Shown in pieces: positions 7,735 through 16,452 of a stretch of 64,000 bases of DNA. Each line of letters starts with the position of its first letter. Positions within the stretch are counted from its first letter, which is position 1. The notes below the pieces were generated by a model, which saw nothing but the letters and a program-made list of their open reading frames with translations, made no database searches and had not been told where the DNA came from. Made by a program: the position numbers and the translations under genes. This DNA comes from Owenweeksia sp. (GTDB lineage Bacteria > Bacteroidota > Bacteroidia > Flavobacteriales > Schleiferiaceae): positions 1-64,000 of the forward strand of contig NZNV01000023.1 of NCBI GenBank assembly GCA_002695025.1, read 5' to 3'.

Positions 7735-8238
7735 TTATTTTCCCGATGGTTTGAGACTGAAAAATAAAAAATCGGTGGCAGGCATTTGTGTAAATCCCAA
7801 TTGATGTGCCAGGGTAATAATTTGTCCCCGGTGATAGGCACCATGATTAAATACATGCTGAAGATATTCCACCAGTGAAAGGTCAGCCTCAAACCAGGGG
7901 GTTTTAACAGGTCTTTTTTCTGATAATGCTTCTTCTGATAATTGACTTACCTTCTCCGTAATGGCTGCTGAACGGTGAAGTAAGCCATCAAATACTTCCC
8001 GGTGATTCAGTTCCTGCACGCCATAACGGTTTACGGCATCCTGGTTTTTAAACAGGGTGGCACACCACATTTCTTCAATAGCCCAAATATGATTTAAAGT
8101 CTGCAGCACGCCTTTAAAACTTGATGCAACCTCCTTTTGAAGTTGTTCTTCGGGCTGCTTACCTAACCAGGTCACCAACTGCTGGTTAGCACTTAAATTG
8201 TAAGCGGAATAGCTGGTAATTAATTCTTTAACACTCAT
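7735..8238 (-). CDS. DinB-family metal-binding four-helix protein
   Basis: 167 residues from ATG 8238 (MSVKELITSYSAYNLSANQQL); the frame extends 17 codons further up without conserved sequence. The three metal-binding histidines of DinB/YfiT proteins are visible: one in LNHIWAIEEMW and two in the C-terminal helix VFNHGAYHRGQI. Members are thiol-dependent or hydrolytic enzymes and damage-inducible proteins; the specific reaction is unknown. The WYL/YafY regulator gene immediately upstream on the same strand is a frequent partner and probably controls it. Confidence 0.88.
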   Translation of the reverse strand: MSVKELITSYSAYNLSANQQLVTWLGKQPEEQLQKEVASSFKGVLQTLNHIWAIEEMWCATLFKNQDAVNRYGVQELNHREVFDGLLHRSAAITEKVSQLSEEALSEKRPVKTPWFEADLSLVEYLQHVFNHGAYHRGQIITLAHQLGFTQMPATDFLFFSLKPSGK

Positions 8239-8306
8239 TTTATACTCTTTAATTAATAATGGGGCAAAGCTAAAATGAGCTGGTGACAAGGGTGTGTCAG
8301 GGGTAT

Positions 8307-9002
8307 TTAGTGGTCGTGATATTTTTCAAAAAATTCCTGTAAGGTCATTTTATGGGGTTCAAATTTCTCGTTCAGGAGGTGTAACTTCTTGATCCGGTCC
8401 AGGCGGAAGTACCGAAATTCCTGTCGCAACCGGCAGTAGGCCACCAACAGCCAGTTTTCGGTGCTCAATAAGGCAAAGGGTTCTATAATTCGTGAAGTTG
8501 CTTTCCCGTCAGCATTGATGTAATCAATTTCAGCTGGCAAGAAATTGGTCAGGGCAAATTGCAGCTCCGATAAATTGTTGCTGTTTCTTTCCAGGTTCAT
8601 GATCTCATTGAACCGGGTTCTTTCAGAAAGCAGATTGGCTTTCCCCTTCTGGCTATATCTCAGCATTGCCTTTATCTTTTCAATGGCAGCCAAATAATCC
8701 CTTATAAAGGAGGCGTCTTTATTTTTCAGAACCAATTGCTCGGCCATGATTAAAGCATTGGCCTGAGCTTCCGTAAACATTAACGGTGGAATGGCATAGC
8801 CTTCCATTAACCGGTAGCCCCGGCCTTCTTCCGTTATGATCGGAACTCCCGCTTGTTCCAAGGCCCGAATATCCCGGTAGATTGTTCGTACGCTTACCGC
8901 AAATTTGTCCGCCAACTCTGAGGCGGTCAAAAGTTGTTTGGTTTGCAGGTGGGTAAGTATGGCTGTCAGCCGTGAAAGCCTGGTTGTTTCGTTTTGATTC
9001 AT
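8307..9002 (-). CDS. YafY-type HTH/WYL transcriptional regulator
   Basis: 231 residues from ATG 9002 (MNQNETTRLSRLTAILTHLQ). N-terminal HTH_11 winged helix with the hallmark LADKFAVSVRTIYRDIRALEQAGVP (about 30-55), a middle helical segment, then a WYL domain (about 140-200: IEPFALLSTENWLLVAYC and FRYFRLDRIKKLHLL). The WYL tyrosine-type motif is here NWLLVAY. WYL regulators sense nucleic acid or other ligands. Ends 68 bases before the DinB gene start, so likely co-transcribed with it. Confidence 0.9.
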   Translation of the reverse strand: MNQNETTRLSRLTAILTHLQTKQLLTASELADKFAVSVRTIYRDIRALEQAGVPIITEEGRGYRLMEGYAIPPLMFTEAQANALIMAEQLVLKNKDASFIRDYLAAIEKIKAMLRYSQKGKANLLSERTRFNEIMNLERNSNNLSELQFALTNFLPAEIDYINADGKATSRIIEPFALLSTENWLLVAYCRLRQEFRYFRLDRIKKLHLLNEKFEPHKMTLQEFFEKYHDH

Positions 9003-9091
9003 TCTTCCATTTCCCGGTCGGTTTTTCAAATGTCCTGGCAACATTGGTATACGGTGCATACGCAGCATTCCGTTGCATTTAGGAGGATTGG

Positions 9092-10579
9092 CTACAGCCT
9101 TCTTATTTTCTCGATAGCAAAATTAAGTTGAGTATCTCTATGCTTAATAAAATCTTCATGCGATTGAAGCACTTCAAAATCAGGCTTAACACCATCTCCA
9201 AATTTCTGATCTGGTAATTTCCTAACGTCTTGCTCAAGATCAACAATAGAAAATGTTAGACGCAGCTTGGAATTGGGCAGTTCATAGGTTACCGGAATAT
9301 GCCCGGTATGACCATAATATCCTCCCAGGGTCTCTTCCCCAATAACTATAGTGTTTTCATCACTCTTAACTAAACTTGCAAATAATGACCCTGCAGATGC
9401 TACATAAGGATCAATTAGCAAAACAATAGTTCCCTGAAAAGCCTTTGCCTGTGGTTTCCATATTTCATTGAACGTATCGTTTTGGTAGTACTTACCACCT
9501 TTCAATATGGAATGCTCCCTTTTAAGATCGCTGGTGAGTTCTTCAACATCATCGTAAACATAATATTCCTGAAAGGGAATTTCCTGAAACAAGGTATAGG
9601 CGGTGGTGTTTTCCCTAAATTCTCTCTGGGTTAAATACGAGTACAATAGCAAATCGTTTGGGTCATTACCTCCCCCGTTTCCCCGCACATCAACAATTAG
9701 CCTTTCCACTTTTTGAGTTTGAAGCATTGAAAATACAGAGTCTAAAAACACAGCATACTTATGATGCCCGTGAGTTTCCGGACCACCCATCGCAAATGTA
9801 TGCACCTCCAAAAGCCCTGTATTTAAAATATCTAAAAATGCATACGAATAATCTCTCTCCATTTTAAGCTCCAATTCTTTAGAATATCGCTTAGCATAGT
9901 CTGTATAAAATTCGTTATAGGTTGTTGCTGGTACGGTAACTTTTTTAAGAACGTTTGAATTTCCGGTCTTATAAGTAATTGTGAATTGGCTTTGTGCCTC
10001 CAGGGCTAAATAAACATAAAAAGGCAACCAATCCGTTTCTATCTTCTTGTATTTACCTGTTGTATTTAATCCATCCGTACTCACATACCTGGCTATGGAG
10101 TTGGCAAATTTATTGGCCTGAATGGCATTAACAGAAACTATTTCACTGCCAGCCCGAACCCCTCCATATTCAAGGTTTGTGTAAATTTTACCTTCTAAAT
10201 ATGTAAGGGGGATGGGAAAGAATATTTCCTGTTTGCTTAAATAATTATCCAAAGAGTCCGGGTAAGCTAATTCATTGTGGCAACTTCCGGTATAATCAAT
10301 CACGTTCCATATAATATTGTAAAAATCCCTGTAGGACATACCATCTTTTATTCTCGTTCTATTAGCCTCGAAAACACTATCAACCTGATTTTTGGAACGA
10401 TATTTATTTAATCCGGCATTAGCTTGTTGAAATATATTTTTAAACACGTTAAAATCTTCAATCATTTGTGGTTTTGACAAAGGATACACCTCCTTCCATT
10501 CAGATTTTTCAGGGTCTGATTTGCATGAAATGAGGAGAATTAAACTTGCTAAAGCAAGGAGCTTTGAAATATTTTCCAT
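9092..10579 (-). CDS. S41-family peptidase lipoprotein
   Basis: 495 residues. Lipoprotein signal MENISKLLALASLILLISC with the acylated cysteine at 19. The C-terminal half is a tail-specific-protease-like S41 domain: LIVDVRGNGGGNDPNDL, then IVLLIDPYVASAGSLFASLV with the nucleophile serine at about 394 and a downstream GEETLGGYYGH. No PDZ domain is evident; the N-terminal region (VFKNIFQQANAGLNKYRS...) resembles the tricorn-core-like non-PDZ S41 group. Probably a periplasmic peptidase. AT-richer than the housekeeping genes of the window and not in an operon. Confidence 0.88.
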   Translation of the reverse strand: MENISKLLALASLILLISCKSDPEKSEWKEVYPLSKPQMIEDFNVFKNIFQQANAGLNKYRSKNQVDSVFEANRTRIKDGMSYRDFYNIIWNVIDYTGSCHNELAYPDSLDNYLSKQEIFFPIPLTYLEGKIYTNLEYGGVRAGSEIVSVNAIQANKFANSIARYVSTDGLNTTGKYKKIETDWLPFYVYLALEAQSQFTITYKTGNSNVLKKVTVPATTYNEFYTDYAKRYSKELELKMERDYSYAFLDILNTGLLEVHTFAMGGPETHGHHKYAVFLDSVFSMLQTQKVERLIVDVRGNGGGNDPNDLLLYSYLTQREFRENTTAYTLFQEIPFQEYYVYDDVEELTSDLKREHSILKGGKYYQNDTFNEIWKPQAKAFQGTIVLLIDPYVASAGSLFASLVKSDENTIVIGEETLGGYYGHTGHIPVTYELPNSKLRLTFSIVDLEQDVRKLPDQKFGDGVKPDFEVLQSHEDFIKHRDTQLNFAIEKIRRL

Positions 10580-10698
10580 TGCTGTTTATTCAAAATGCGG
10601 TGGCCTGAGGCAGTTTCTCTATCCATAGCGCGTTGCCACACCTAAAATCCAGAGTGATGTAAGCCCAACGTCCAGTACCAACGGTAGAGAATAGGCAA

Positions 10699-11202
10699 TT
10701 ACTTATGGTCATTAAGGGCTTGTTGCGGTTTTTCATTCTTTGCTTTTTTAAAGTCCTCCAGCGGAAATGCCCAGGGCACTCCCAAATCATCTTCCCAGTC
10801 GTCATAAAGTCCCATACCCACATTAGGCTTTATTATAATGTGCCGCAGATCATCCGAGTTTCTGGCCAGTCGTAGTTTTTGGCCGCTTTCAGCAACCAGG
10901 AAGTATAAATTGTAAGTGGGTCCAAGATCATTGATTCCAGCCTCTACTTGTAAGGTCGGGTTTCCGCTTGCATCCCTCCCAAAACTACCCGTGAGCCCAA
11001 TTGTGTTTTTTGGAGTGTCTCCGGGTAATTGAATCTTAAACGGTTCTCCACCAGAATCCAATACCGTAACAGCATAGAAGTGGTGTTTTGTGGATTCAAT
11101 CAAGACTTGCTTTCCATTTCTATCCGCCCAAAGCCCGCACCAGGCCTTTGGAATTGACTTTCGATTCTTAGTTAAACTGAACAGGTCCAATATTGATTTC
11201 AT
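10699..11202 (-). CDS. Hypothetical cytoplasmic protein, about 167 residues
   Basis: Reading frame from ATG 11202 (MKSILDLFSLTKNRKSIPKAWCGLW); in-frame ATGs at 11214 and 11250 are also possible. No signal peptide or membrane helix. Beta-rich middle with ADRNGKQVLIES, YAVTVLDSGGEPFKIQLPG and LTGSFGRDASGNPTLQVEAG, then a lysine/aspartate-rich tail. The GNPTLQVEAGI and GMGLYDDWEDDLGVPWAFPL pieces look conserved-like but I cannot assign a family. Single gene, downstream of a 300-base gap. Confidence 0.6.
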   Translation of the reverse strand: MKSILDLFSLTKNRKSIPKAWCGLWADRNGKQVLIESTKHHFYAVTVLDSGGEPFKIQLPGDTPKNTIGLTGSFGRDASGNPTLQVEAGINDLGPTYNLYFLVAESGQKLRLARNSDDLRHIIIKPNVGMGLYDDWEDDLGVPWAFPLEDFKKAKNEKPQQALNDHK

Positions 11203-11250
11203 TTGTATGTGCATGCCAACGGTCAGGTATAAGCAGGACTTCGGAGCCAT

Positions 11251-11529
11251 TCACTCCTTATCCACACCAAGCTTGATGGACTGCAAAATACTCGATTCTA
11301 CCGACCCAGCTCGTAACACACGTATGCAAGTTTAGACACCTACCCTTTTCCGTTTTGCCCGTTTGGAGATTTTCGTGAAATTTGTTGTCATGAGGATGAC
11401 CGTAATGTTATAATGTCCTTTTCAGGCTTAATTCTTAAGCCATGGTGCTTTATCTATACAAAGCGCCCGTTTCTACATATTCATTCATTTTAATAATCAT
11501 TGTAAACCAGCTCTACAGGTCAGCAGGCA
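11251..11529. other. Non-coding gap between divergent hypothetical and PhyH genes
   Basis: About 280 bases without a credible reading frame. It should hold the promoters of the two divergent genes, but no TAnnTTTG/TTG pair is convincing. A phrase TCGTAACACACGTATGCAAG (11311-11330) resembles pieces near other gaps of this accessory stretch (CACACGTAT at 7072-7080). I see no other structure. Confidence 0.35.
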
Positions 11530-11565
11530 TTGTTGCTGTACGTATTGGTTTTTAACCGAAAAATT

Positions 11566-12345
11566 ATGCCCGTTATACTCAGTAAAAAGGAAATAGAACA
11601 GTTTATTCATAAGGGTTTTGTACGCATTGATCATGCATTTTCACAGGAAATTGCGGATGCAGTTCTGAACATTCTGTGGAATGACTTGCCCTGTGACAGG
11701 TCAGACCCTTCCACCTGGACAGATCCGGTTATTCGTTTGGGCATGTACACCCAAGCGCCCTTTATGGATTCTCTCAACACCAAAAAGCTGTATTCAGCTT
11801 TTAACCAGTTAATTGGTGAGGATAAATGGATCCCTTGCCGCAGTGTAGGCACATTCCCGGTAAGGTTTCCGTGTGATAAGCAACCCCATGATACGGGCAA
11901 GCACGTAGATGTAAGCTTCCCCGGAAAAGATCCTGCTAATTATTTTGAATGGCGCGCCAATATCCGATCAAAGGGGCGGGCCTTATTGATGCTGGCCTTG
12001 TATTCCGATGTCAGCGAAAATGATGCTCCAACCGTCATTTATGAAGGTTCTCATATAGATGTAGCTCGGTTATTAGTCCAGGCAGGTGATGAAGGCCTTT
12101 CCTTTATGGAGCTTGCGGGCAAGTTAGATGAGTTACCCCAAAGAAAGCAAGTGTATGCCACCGGTAAGGCCGGTACTGTTTACCTATGCCATCCCTTTTT
12201 GGTTCACTCCGCTCAGCCTCACAGAGGCCTAACTCCTAAATTTATGGCACAGCCGCCTCTATTGTTAAGGGGTGAATTGACTATTTCCGGCTCTGAAACC
12301 GGTTACACTCCGGTTGAAACGGCTATCCGCCTGGGAATAGATTAA
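11566..12345 (+). CDS. Phytanoyl-CoA dioxygenase (PhyH)-like Fe(II)/2-oxoglutarate oxygenase
   Basis: 259 residues from ATG 11566 (MPVILSKKEIEQFIHKGFVRI); the frame extends 12 codons upstream. The iron-binding facial triad is visible: H-x-D in GKHVDVSFPG (His about 113, Asp 115) and the distal histidine in FLVHSAQPHRG (about 214), with the 2-oxoglutarate-binding arginine about six residues later. N-terminal EEQFxxxGFV-type start and APTVIYEGSH (the G-S-H turn) are typical of PhyH. Soluble. No neighbouring biosynthetic gene, so the substrate cannot be guessed. A terminator follows directly. Confidence 0.85.
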   Translation: MPVILSKKEIEQFIHKGFVRIDHAFSQEIADAVLNILWNDLPCDRSDPSTWTDPVIRLGMYTQAPFMDSLNTKKLYSAFNQLIGEDKWIPCRSVGTFPVRFPCDKQPHDTGKHVDVSFPGKDPANYFEWRANIRSKGRALLMLALYSDVSENDAPTVIYEGSHIDVARLLVQAGDEGLSFMELAGKLDELPQRKQVYATGKAGTVYLCHPFLVHSAQPHRGLTPKFMAQPPLLLRGELTISGSETGYTPVETAIRLGID

Positions 12346-12365
12346 CCCTAAAAAGGTCACTATTG

Positions 12366-12392
12366 AAAGAGGTTGTTTATAGCAGCCTCTTT
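12366..12392 (+). terminator. Rho-independent terminator after the PhyH gene
   Basis: AAAGAGGTTG (12366-12375) pairs with CAGCCTCTTT (12383-12392) with one wobble position and a 7-base loop, followed by CTTTTC; 20 bases below the stop codon. Confidence 0.75.
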
Positions 12393-12473
12393 CTTTTCAG
12401 GGCTGTTGGGTGAGAATGAGCTTTTCAGCAGAGCGCCCGCTACCGCCTCCTATTTTGCAGGATAAGCAAGCGT

Positions 12474-12533
12474 GCAAGACGCTACGCTTAGGAGGGGTGG
12501 GGAAAGATATTCTAGCGTAGTTTACAACTACGC
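12474..12533. repeat. Two adjacent hairpins: AAGCGT/ACGCTT and GCGTAGTT/AACTACGC
   Basis: The first ends in ACGCTACGCTTAGGAGG, matched by ACGCTATGCTAAGGAGG at 16076-16092 (15 of 17 positions). The second is a perfect 8-base stem (12515-12522 with 12526-12533) with a 3-base loop. Both lie directly before a REP-like element and read as parts of a composite intergenic repeat. Confidence 0.55.
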
Positions 12534-12550
12534 CCAGGTGGGGCTTTTTA

Positions 12551-12590
12551 GTTTAACAGTAGCAGCACAAGCGTGGGTACCAGTGCCAGG
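12551..12590 (+). repeat. REP-like element, copy 1 (degenerate)
   Basis: GTTTAACAGTAG followed by CAGCACAAGCGTGGGTACCAGTGCC. Aligns with copies at 14707-14756 and 16453-16500; the GTAG tetranucleotide is at 12559-12562. The stem is degenerate here. Confidence 0.6.
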
Positions 12591-12712
12591 TAGAGCCAGA
12601 CCAGCCCTACCTTTCGTTTGCCTTCAACCCGCGCCATTTAAGAGCCCTAAACTTTACATTTAGCACTCCCTCACCCTAAACTATATGCTCTCTAACCTTA
12701 CCTTATTTTCTT

Positions 12713-14524
12713 TCACTCCCTGCAATCAAACACCTCCCACTCATCCCCAAGTCTTAGCTCCATGGCTTGGGTGTGGTAGCCATGGAGGGCATTAGTGTCC
12801 TTGATTTGGCCGGTGCGGTATTCCTGATATTTTGTTTCCGCGAGTTGGGTGCCGTTCACATGGTAGAGACCAAAAAGGCTGTCGCGGCTCACAATAATGC
12901 ACTTCTCACGTCCCCGCTCTATACGGTCATATTCTACCGGGATGATGACCTTTCCATTTTCATCGAGAAGTCCGGTGCTGCCGTTGAGCCACACCTGGTG
13001 CTGGTCGTGCAACGGATGGCGGTACACTGAAATGTTGTTATAGATAATGGGCACCGTAAGTTCATCAGCAAAGGTTACCACCCCTTGTTTACCGTCTTCA
13101 ATGGCAATCACATAAGGATGCTCCATCCACGGGGAACGGTAATTCACAGCCCGCAGCGAGTCGAACCGGGGAGTGACCACCTGCTTTCCGTCCAGTTCGA
13201 TAACGCCCCATTTATCCTGCTTCTTAACCAGATAGTAGTGGTACTCAAAATGATACTTCTTCCACTTTGGGCGCGGAACGATGTAGTCGTAATCCAATTG
13301 CTTCAGTATGTTGCCATCACCATCCAAAAGGAAAAACTCTTCGCCCTTTTTCCCTACCACCTGCCGTACGCGCGGAGGATTTCCAGTGAATTGCTCGCTG
13401 AGCCAATCATACGCAATGGGAATCAGCTCCTTGTTGCCATGATCTACATATCCATATTTTCCATCCCGCTTCACCAGGAAAGTCTGCTCGTCCAGTACCT
13501 CAACTTCCGTGTAGCCTGGCAGAAAGACCATTTTTCCGTCCCATTTTGCCAACCCCCAAAGGCCGCTTCGTGAAAAGTGCCAGAAACCTTCATTGCCGAG
13601 CTCCTCATAGTAAATGGTATCGTAACGCTCCGGCAGAACAGGTTTTAAATTGCCATCCACCAACTTCCATTGGCCGTCCCGGACAAAGAGGAGAAACTGC
13701 TTCCCGTTCTTCCTTTCAAAAGTGACATAGGCCAGAACAATGGTATCTTCTGAGAGTTCCTTTACAATTTTTCCCGCGTCATCAATCAGTCCCGATTTCC
13801 CGTCCTTTACAATCAACCCATAGCCTTTCTGGGAAAAGTAATATTCCACGTAGTCATAGATGGGCGGGAGCTTTTCTTCGCCTTTGGGATTGATCAACCC
13901 GAATTTCCCATCGTGGTAAGAGCGGTACCAGCAGCAATCCTTATGATCAGAGAAAATGGAATGACTCACGCAGTCGATATCGTCATAGCTTGCGGTTAGC
14001 ACCACGTCCGAGCCCTGCGTACGCAGACCTACCGAGCCGGTTTGCCGGTCTGAAAAGCGCACCAGCCTTAAATCACCGCCCTGCTCGTAGAGCAGTTTTG
14101 AATTTCCGTCCGTTAGCTCCAGGTAAGGCTTTTCCGGCTCAGAGTTATAAACAGGATGAACGCTTACCGTCAGCGACTGGTCCAACGAAGTTCTGAAGCC
14201 GAAGAGATAATTGTAAGTACCGTTTTGCTCTTTCCACACTTCTGAAAAGCAGCAGGCAAGGACTTCTCCCTCCTGGTTATAAACCTCCATAATGCCACTT
14301 CTTTCAGCGAAGAAAATTTCAGGAAATGCAACTTCCGGGCCTTCATAGATATGCCTGCTCAGCGGGGTGATATTATCGAAACGGGGAGGCAGGATCACTT
14401 TCTCCTTCACCGTGTCTTTGGTGCCCCACCGTTTGATGTCATAGTCATAAAAAGGGACTACGTTTTGGCCCGCCACGGTTTGGGTAATGAAGATCAAGAA
14501 GAGGAGCAGCAACCTTAGTATCAT
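12713..14524 (-). CDS. WG-repeat secreted protein
   Basis: 603 residues from ATG 14524 (MILRLLLLFLIFITQTVAGQ), a clean signal peptide; the open frame runs 18 codons further. The body consists of WG/KWG-type repeats, for example GKFGLINPKGEEKLPPIYD, GLIVKDGKSGLIDDAGKIV, GLWGLAKWDGKMVFLPGY, GKYGYVDHGNKELIPIAYD and DKWGVIELDGKQVVTPRFD, each about 45-60 residues and ending in an I-P-x-x-Y/F-D-like turn. WG repeats form a beta-propeller-like or toroid surface of unknown function and are common in Bacteroidota. Probably periplasmic or surface exposed. Not part of an operon. Confidence 0.87.
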   Translation of the reverse strand: MILRLLLLFLIFITQTVAGQNVVPFYDYDIKRWGTKDTVKEKVILPPRFDNITPLSRHIYEGPEVAFPEIFFAERSGIMEVYNQEGEVLACCFSEVWKEQNGTYNYLFGFRTSLDQSLTVSVHPVYNSEPEKPYLELTDGNSKLLYEQGGDLRLVRFSDRQTGSVGLRTQGSDVVLTASYDDIDCVSHSIFSDHKDCCWYRSYHDGKFGLINPKGEEKLPPIYDYVEYYFSQKGYGLIVKDGKSGLIDDAGKIVKELSEDTIVLAYVTFERKNGKQFLLFVRDGQWKLVDGNLKPVLPERYDTIYYEELGNEGFWHFSRSGLWGLAKWDGKMVFLPGYTEVEVLDEQTFLVKRDGKYGYVDHGNKELIPIAYDWLSEQFTGNPPRVRQVVGKKGEEFFLLDGDGNILKQLDYDYIVPRPKWKKYHFEYHYYLVKKQDKWGVIELDGKQVVTPRFDSLRAVNYRSPWMEHPYVIAIEDGKQGVVTFADELTVPIIYNNISVYRHPLHDQHQVWLNGSTGLLDENGKVIIPVEYDRIERGREKCIIVSRDSLFGLYHVNGTQLAETKYQEYRTGQIKDTNALHGYHTQAMELRLGDEWEVFDCRE

Positions 14525-14706
14525 AATAAACAGTGAATTATAGTTTATCAAAGAAGTTGGCCTATTTACGTCTATCAAGGTAGCTAAAGAATCCGGATGT
14601 TCACTCCAGCGGTATAACTCTGTTTAGGAAAAAACCTGACTTTCTTATTGCCTCCAGGTTTTCCATTGCCTTAATTAAATGAGCTTTGCACAACGGATAG
14701 CGTCTG

Positions 14707-14756
14707 TTTAGTTTAACAGAGTAGCGGCACAGACATGGGTGCTTGCACCAGCGAGA
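14707..14756 (+). repeat. REP-like element, copy 2
   Basis: GTTTAGTTTAACAGAGTAG (GTAG foot 14721-14724) followed by the 24-base hairpin region GGCACAGACATGGGTGCTTGCACC (given in two parts: GGCACAGACATG and GGTGCTTGCACC) and CAGCGAGAGGGC. Twenty of the 24 hairpin positions match copy 3; the stem has mismatches. Confidence 0.65.
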
Positions 14757-14770
14757 GGGCTGCTGGATTT

Positions 14771-15964
14771 TCACATTTTATTTAGTAATGCCTCAAGCTC
14801 TTTGGTGCTTTTGTTTTCCTTCTTAGCAGCTTCTATTGCCAATTTGGCTATGTATTTTGCTTCTTCCTCATTGCCATTTTTATATAAAAGATGAGCATAG
14901 GTGTCCAAATAAGCGTAAGTTGGTTCCTGGGCGGTCACTTCTTTCATCCATTCAATACAATTTTTAATGACATCCTGGTCATCACATCTTTCATAAACCT
15001 GCCAACTGAAATGGTTGATGTTACCATTGTCAAACTCACCTTTGTCTTTTAACCTTCTATTGATTTCAAAAACTTCATCCCATTTATTTTGAGCTTTCAA
15101 ATAACTCTTTTCGTATCCTGGTAAAAGGTCGTTAACCCATTCATCGCTCAAAGCCTTTTTTGTGAATGCAACTGCTTCATCATATTTTTCCTGATCCAAT
15201 TCGGATATAGCAACATTGAATTTTGCAGAAGTAAGGAAGTAGAATAAAATTTCAACATCCTTTTCTCCATAAAGGTCTATGTATTTTTGTTTGTTCTTTA
15301 ATACCCTATCAGTGATAGATACTGGTGCATCCTGACCAAAATATATTAAAGTGGAAAAGTATTCTTCAGAAAATTTGTCTTGTGTATTATTTAGGTAGTC
15401 GCTTAATTCATAATTATTGATTTTTGTATTTGTACGATTGACGTAATCTACATAAAACTTTGGATACTTTTCAATATTGATTTTATTCGAATATCCTTTC
15501 AGTAATTTGTTCTCCTTATCTAAAGCAACACTCTCGTCAGCAAATTCGATCACGTTTTTTTGTAATGACAAAGAATCTTGACCTGGAAATCCATATTTTC
15601 GGTTAAGTACAAACCCTTCCTTATTCAGAATAATTCCCGTTGGGTAACTACTTACATGATGTTTTTTAGATAAATGGAAAATAGTATCTTTTTCAGCATC
15701 ATATTTTAACATAACAAAATCTTTGCCCAGAATATTTTTTATTGAATCATTTTGAAAAACCAACTTGTCCAATTCCTTGCAAGGAACACACCAGGTTGTA
15801 TAAAAATCAATAAACAATAATTTATCTTCTTTGGAAGCTAACTTTAATGCTTTGTCATAATCTTGGTCTATAATTATTAGTTCCTTTGATCTATCAACAG
15901 TTTGACTGTTTTCCTTGCACCCAACAATTAGTAAGGCAATTATTACCAACTTGATATATTTCAT
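14771..15964 (-). CDS. Thioredoxin-fold lipoprotein with long helical C-terminus
   Basis: 397 residues. Lipobox LIVGC with acylated Cys16. Thioredoxin-like domain with DFYTTWCVPCKEL (active-site cysteines 59 and 62) and the cis-proline segment SSYPTGIIL (about 112), as in the DUF255/thioredoxin_7 group. Residues 170-397 are alpha-helical, with TPR-like repeats near the end (AYLDTYAHLLYKNGNEEEAKYIAKLAIEAAK split by a loop). Likely a periplasmic disulfide oxidoreductase or chaperone attached to a membrane. Clearly AT-richer than the flanking housekeeping genes; single gene. Confidence 0.85.
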   Translation of the reverse strand: MKYIKLVIIALLIVGCKENSQTVDRSKELIIIDQDYDKALKLASKEDKLLFIDFYTTWCVPCKELDKLVFQNDSIKNILGKDFVMLKYDAEKDTIFHLSKKHHVSSYPTGIILNKEGFVLNRKYGFPGQDSLSLQKNVIEFADESVALDKENKLLKGYSNKINIEKYPKFYVDYVNRTNTKINNYELSDYLNNTQDKFSEEYFSTLIYFGQDAPVSITDRVLKNKQKYIDLYGEKDVEILFYFLTSAKFNVAISELDQEKYDEAVAFTKKALSDEWVNDLLPGYEKSYLKAQNKWDEVFEINRRLKDKGEFDNGNINHFSWQVYERCDDQDVIKNCIEWMKEVTAQEPTYAYLDTYAHLLYKNGNEEEAKYIAKLAIEAAKKENKSTKELEALLNKM

Positions 15965-16065
15965 TTTTTCAGTTTTAAAAGTTTTTCATTATTCCTAAAG
16001 AGCAGCAATAATCGTTTATCTAACGATTGTATTAGTACAGGACCCTATATACTCCCTATAACCAA

Positions 16066-16092
16066 GCGTAGCCACACGCTATGCTAAGGAGG
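16066..16092. repeat. Hairpin AGCGTAGC/GCTATGCT followed by AAGGAGG
   Basis: Eight-base stem with one G-T pair and a 5-base loop. The right half plus AAGGAGG matches 12481-12495 in the gap behind the PhyH gene, so this is a second dispersed repeat type of the accessory stretch. Confidence 0.5.
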
Positions 16093-16452
16093 AATATATT
16101 CAATAATTGCCCCATTGCTGACGCAAGCGTCACGCTGGTGTCCTTCCTTCAAATATCATACATTAAATCAATTTCCGAAACGGATTGATCTTCACTTATG
16201 TAATTCCGGGCGCTGCTATATTTCCAATGTTCTGGTTGAATTGCCAATCCGCTTAACACCAGTTTGTTATGTATGCAATCCAGCTTTTGCCGGCACACCG
16301 GAGCGGTCCATATTTCAATGGGTTTATTATGGTGTTGCCGAAATTGGAATTGGGTAATATTACTATGGGCTATACCAGCTTTTTCAAACTTTCTTCCTTA
16401 GTATGAAACTTGTATTACGGTTCACGCCTAAAGGCAAGGGAATGGTACGAGC

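Larger units (their letters stand above)
12393..12712. other. Non-coding gap built of hairpin repeats
   Basis: About 320 bases between the PhyH terminator and the WG-repeat gene. It contains a chain of hairpins: AAGCGT...ACGCTT (about 12474-12490), GCGTAGTT-tac-AACTACGC (12515-12533) and a REP-like element with GTAG foot (12551-12590). No protein-coding signal was credible. Confidence 0.6.

Noticed and set aside
10590-10823. 77-residue leftward frame below the hypothetical gene
   Set aside because: Overlaps the 3' end of the better-supported 10699-11202 gene in another frame and shows no features.
12472-12663. 63-residue rightward open frame in the gap behind the PhyH gene
   Set aside because: It runs through hairpin repeats and the REP-like element; no promoter, no plausible composition.
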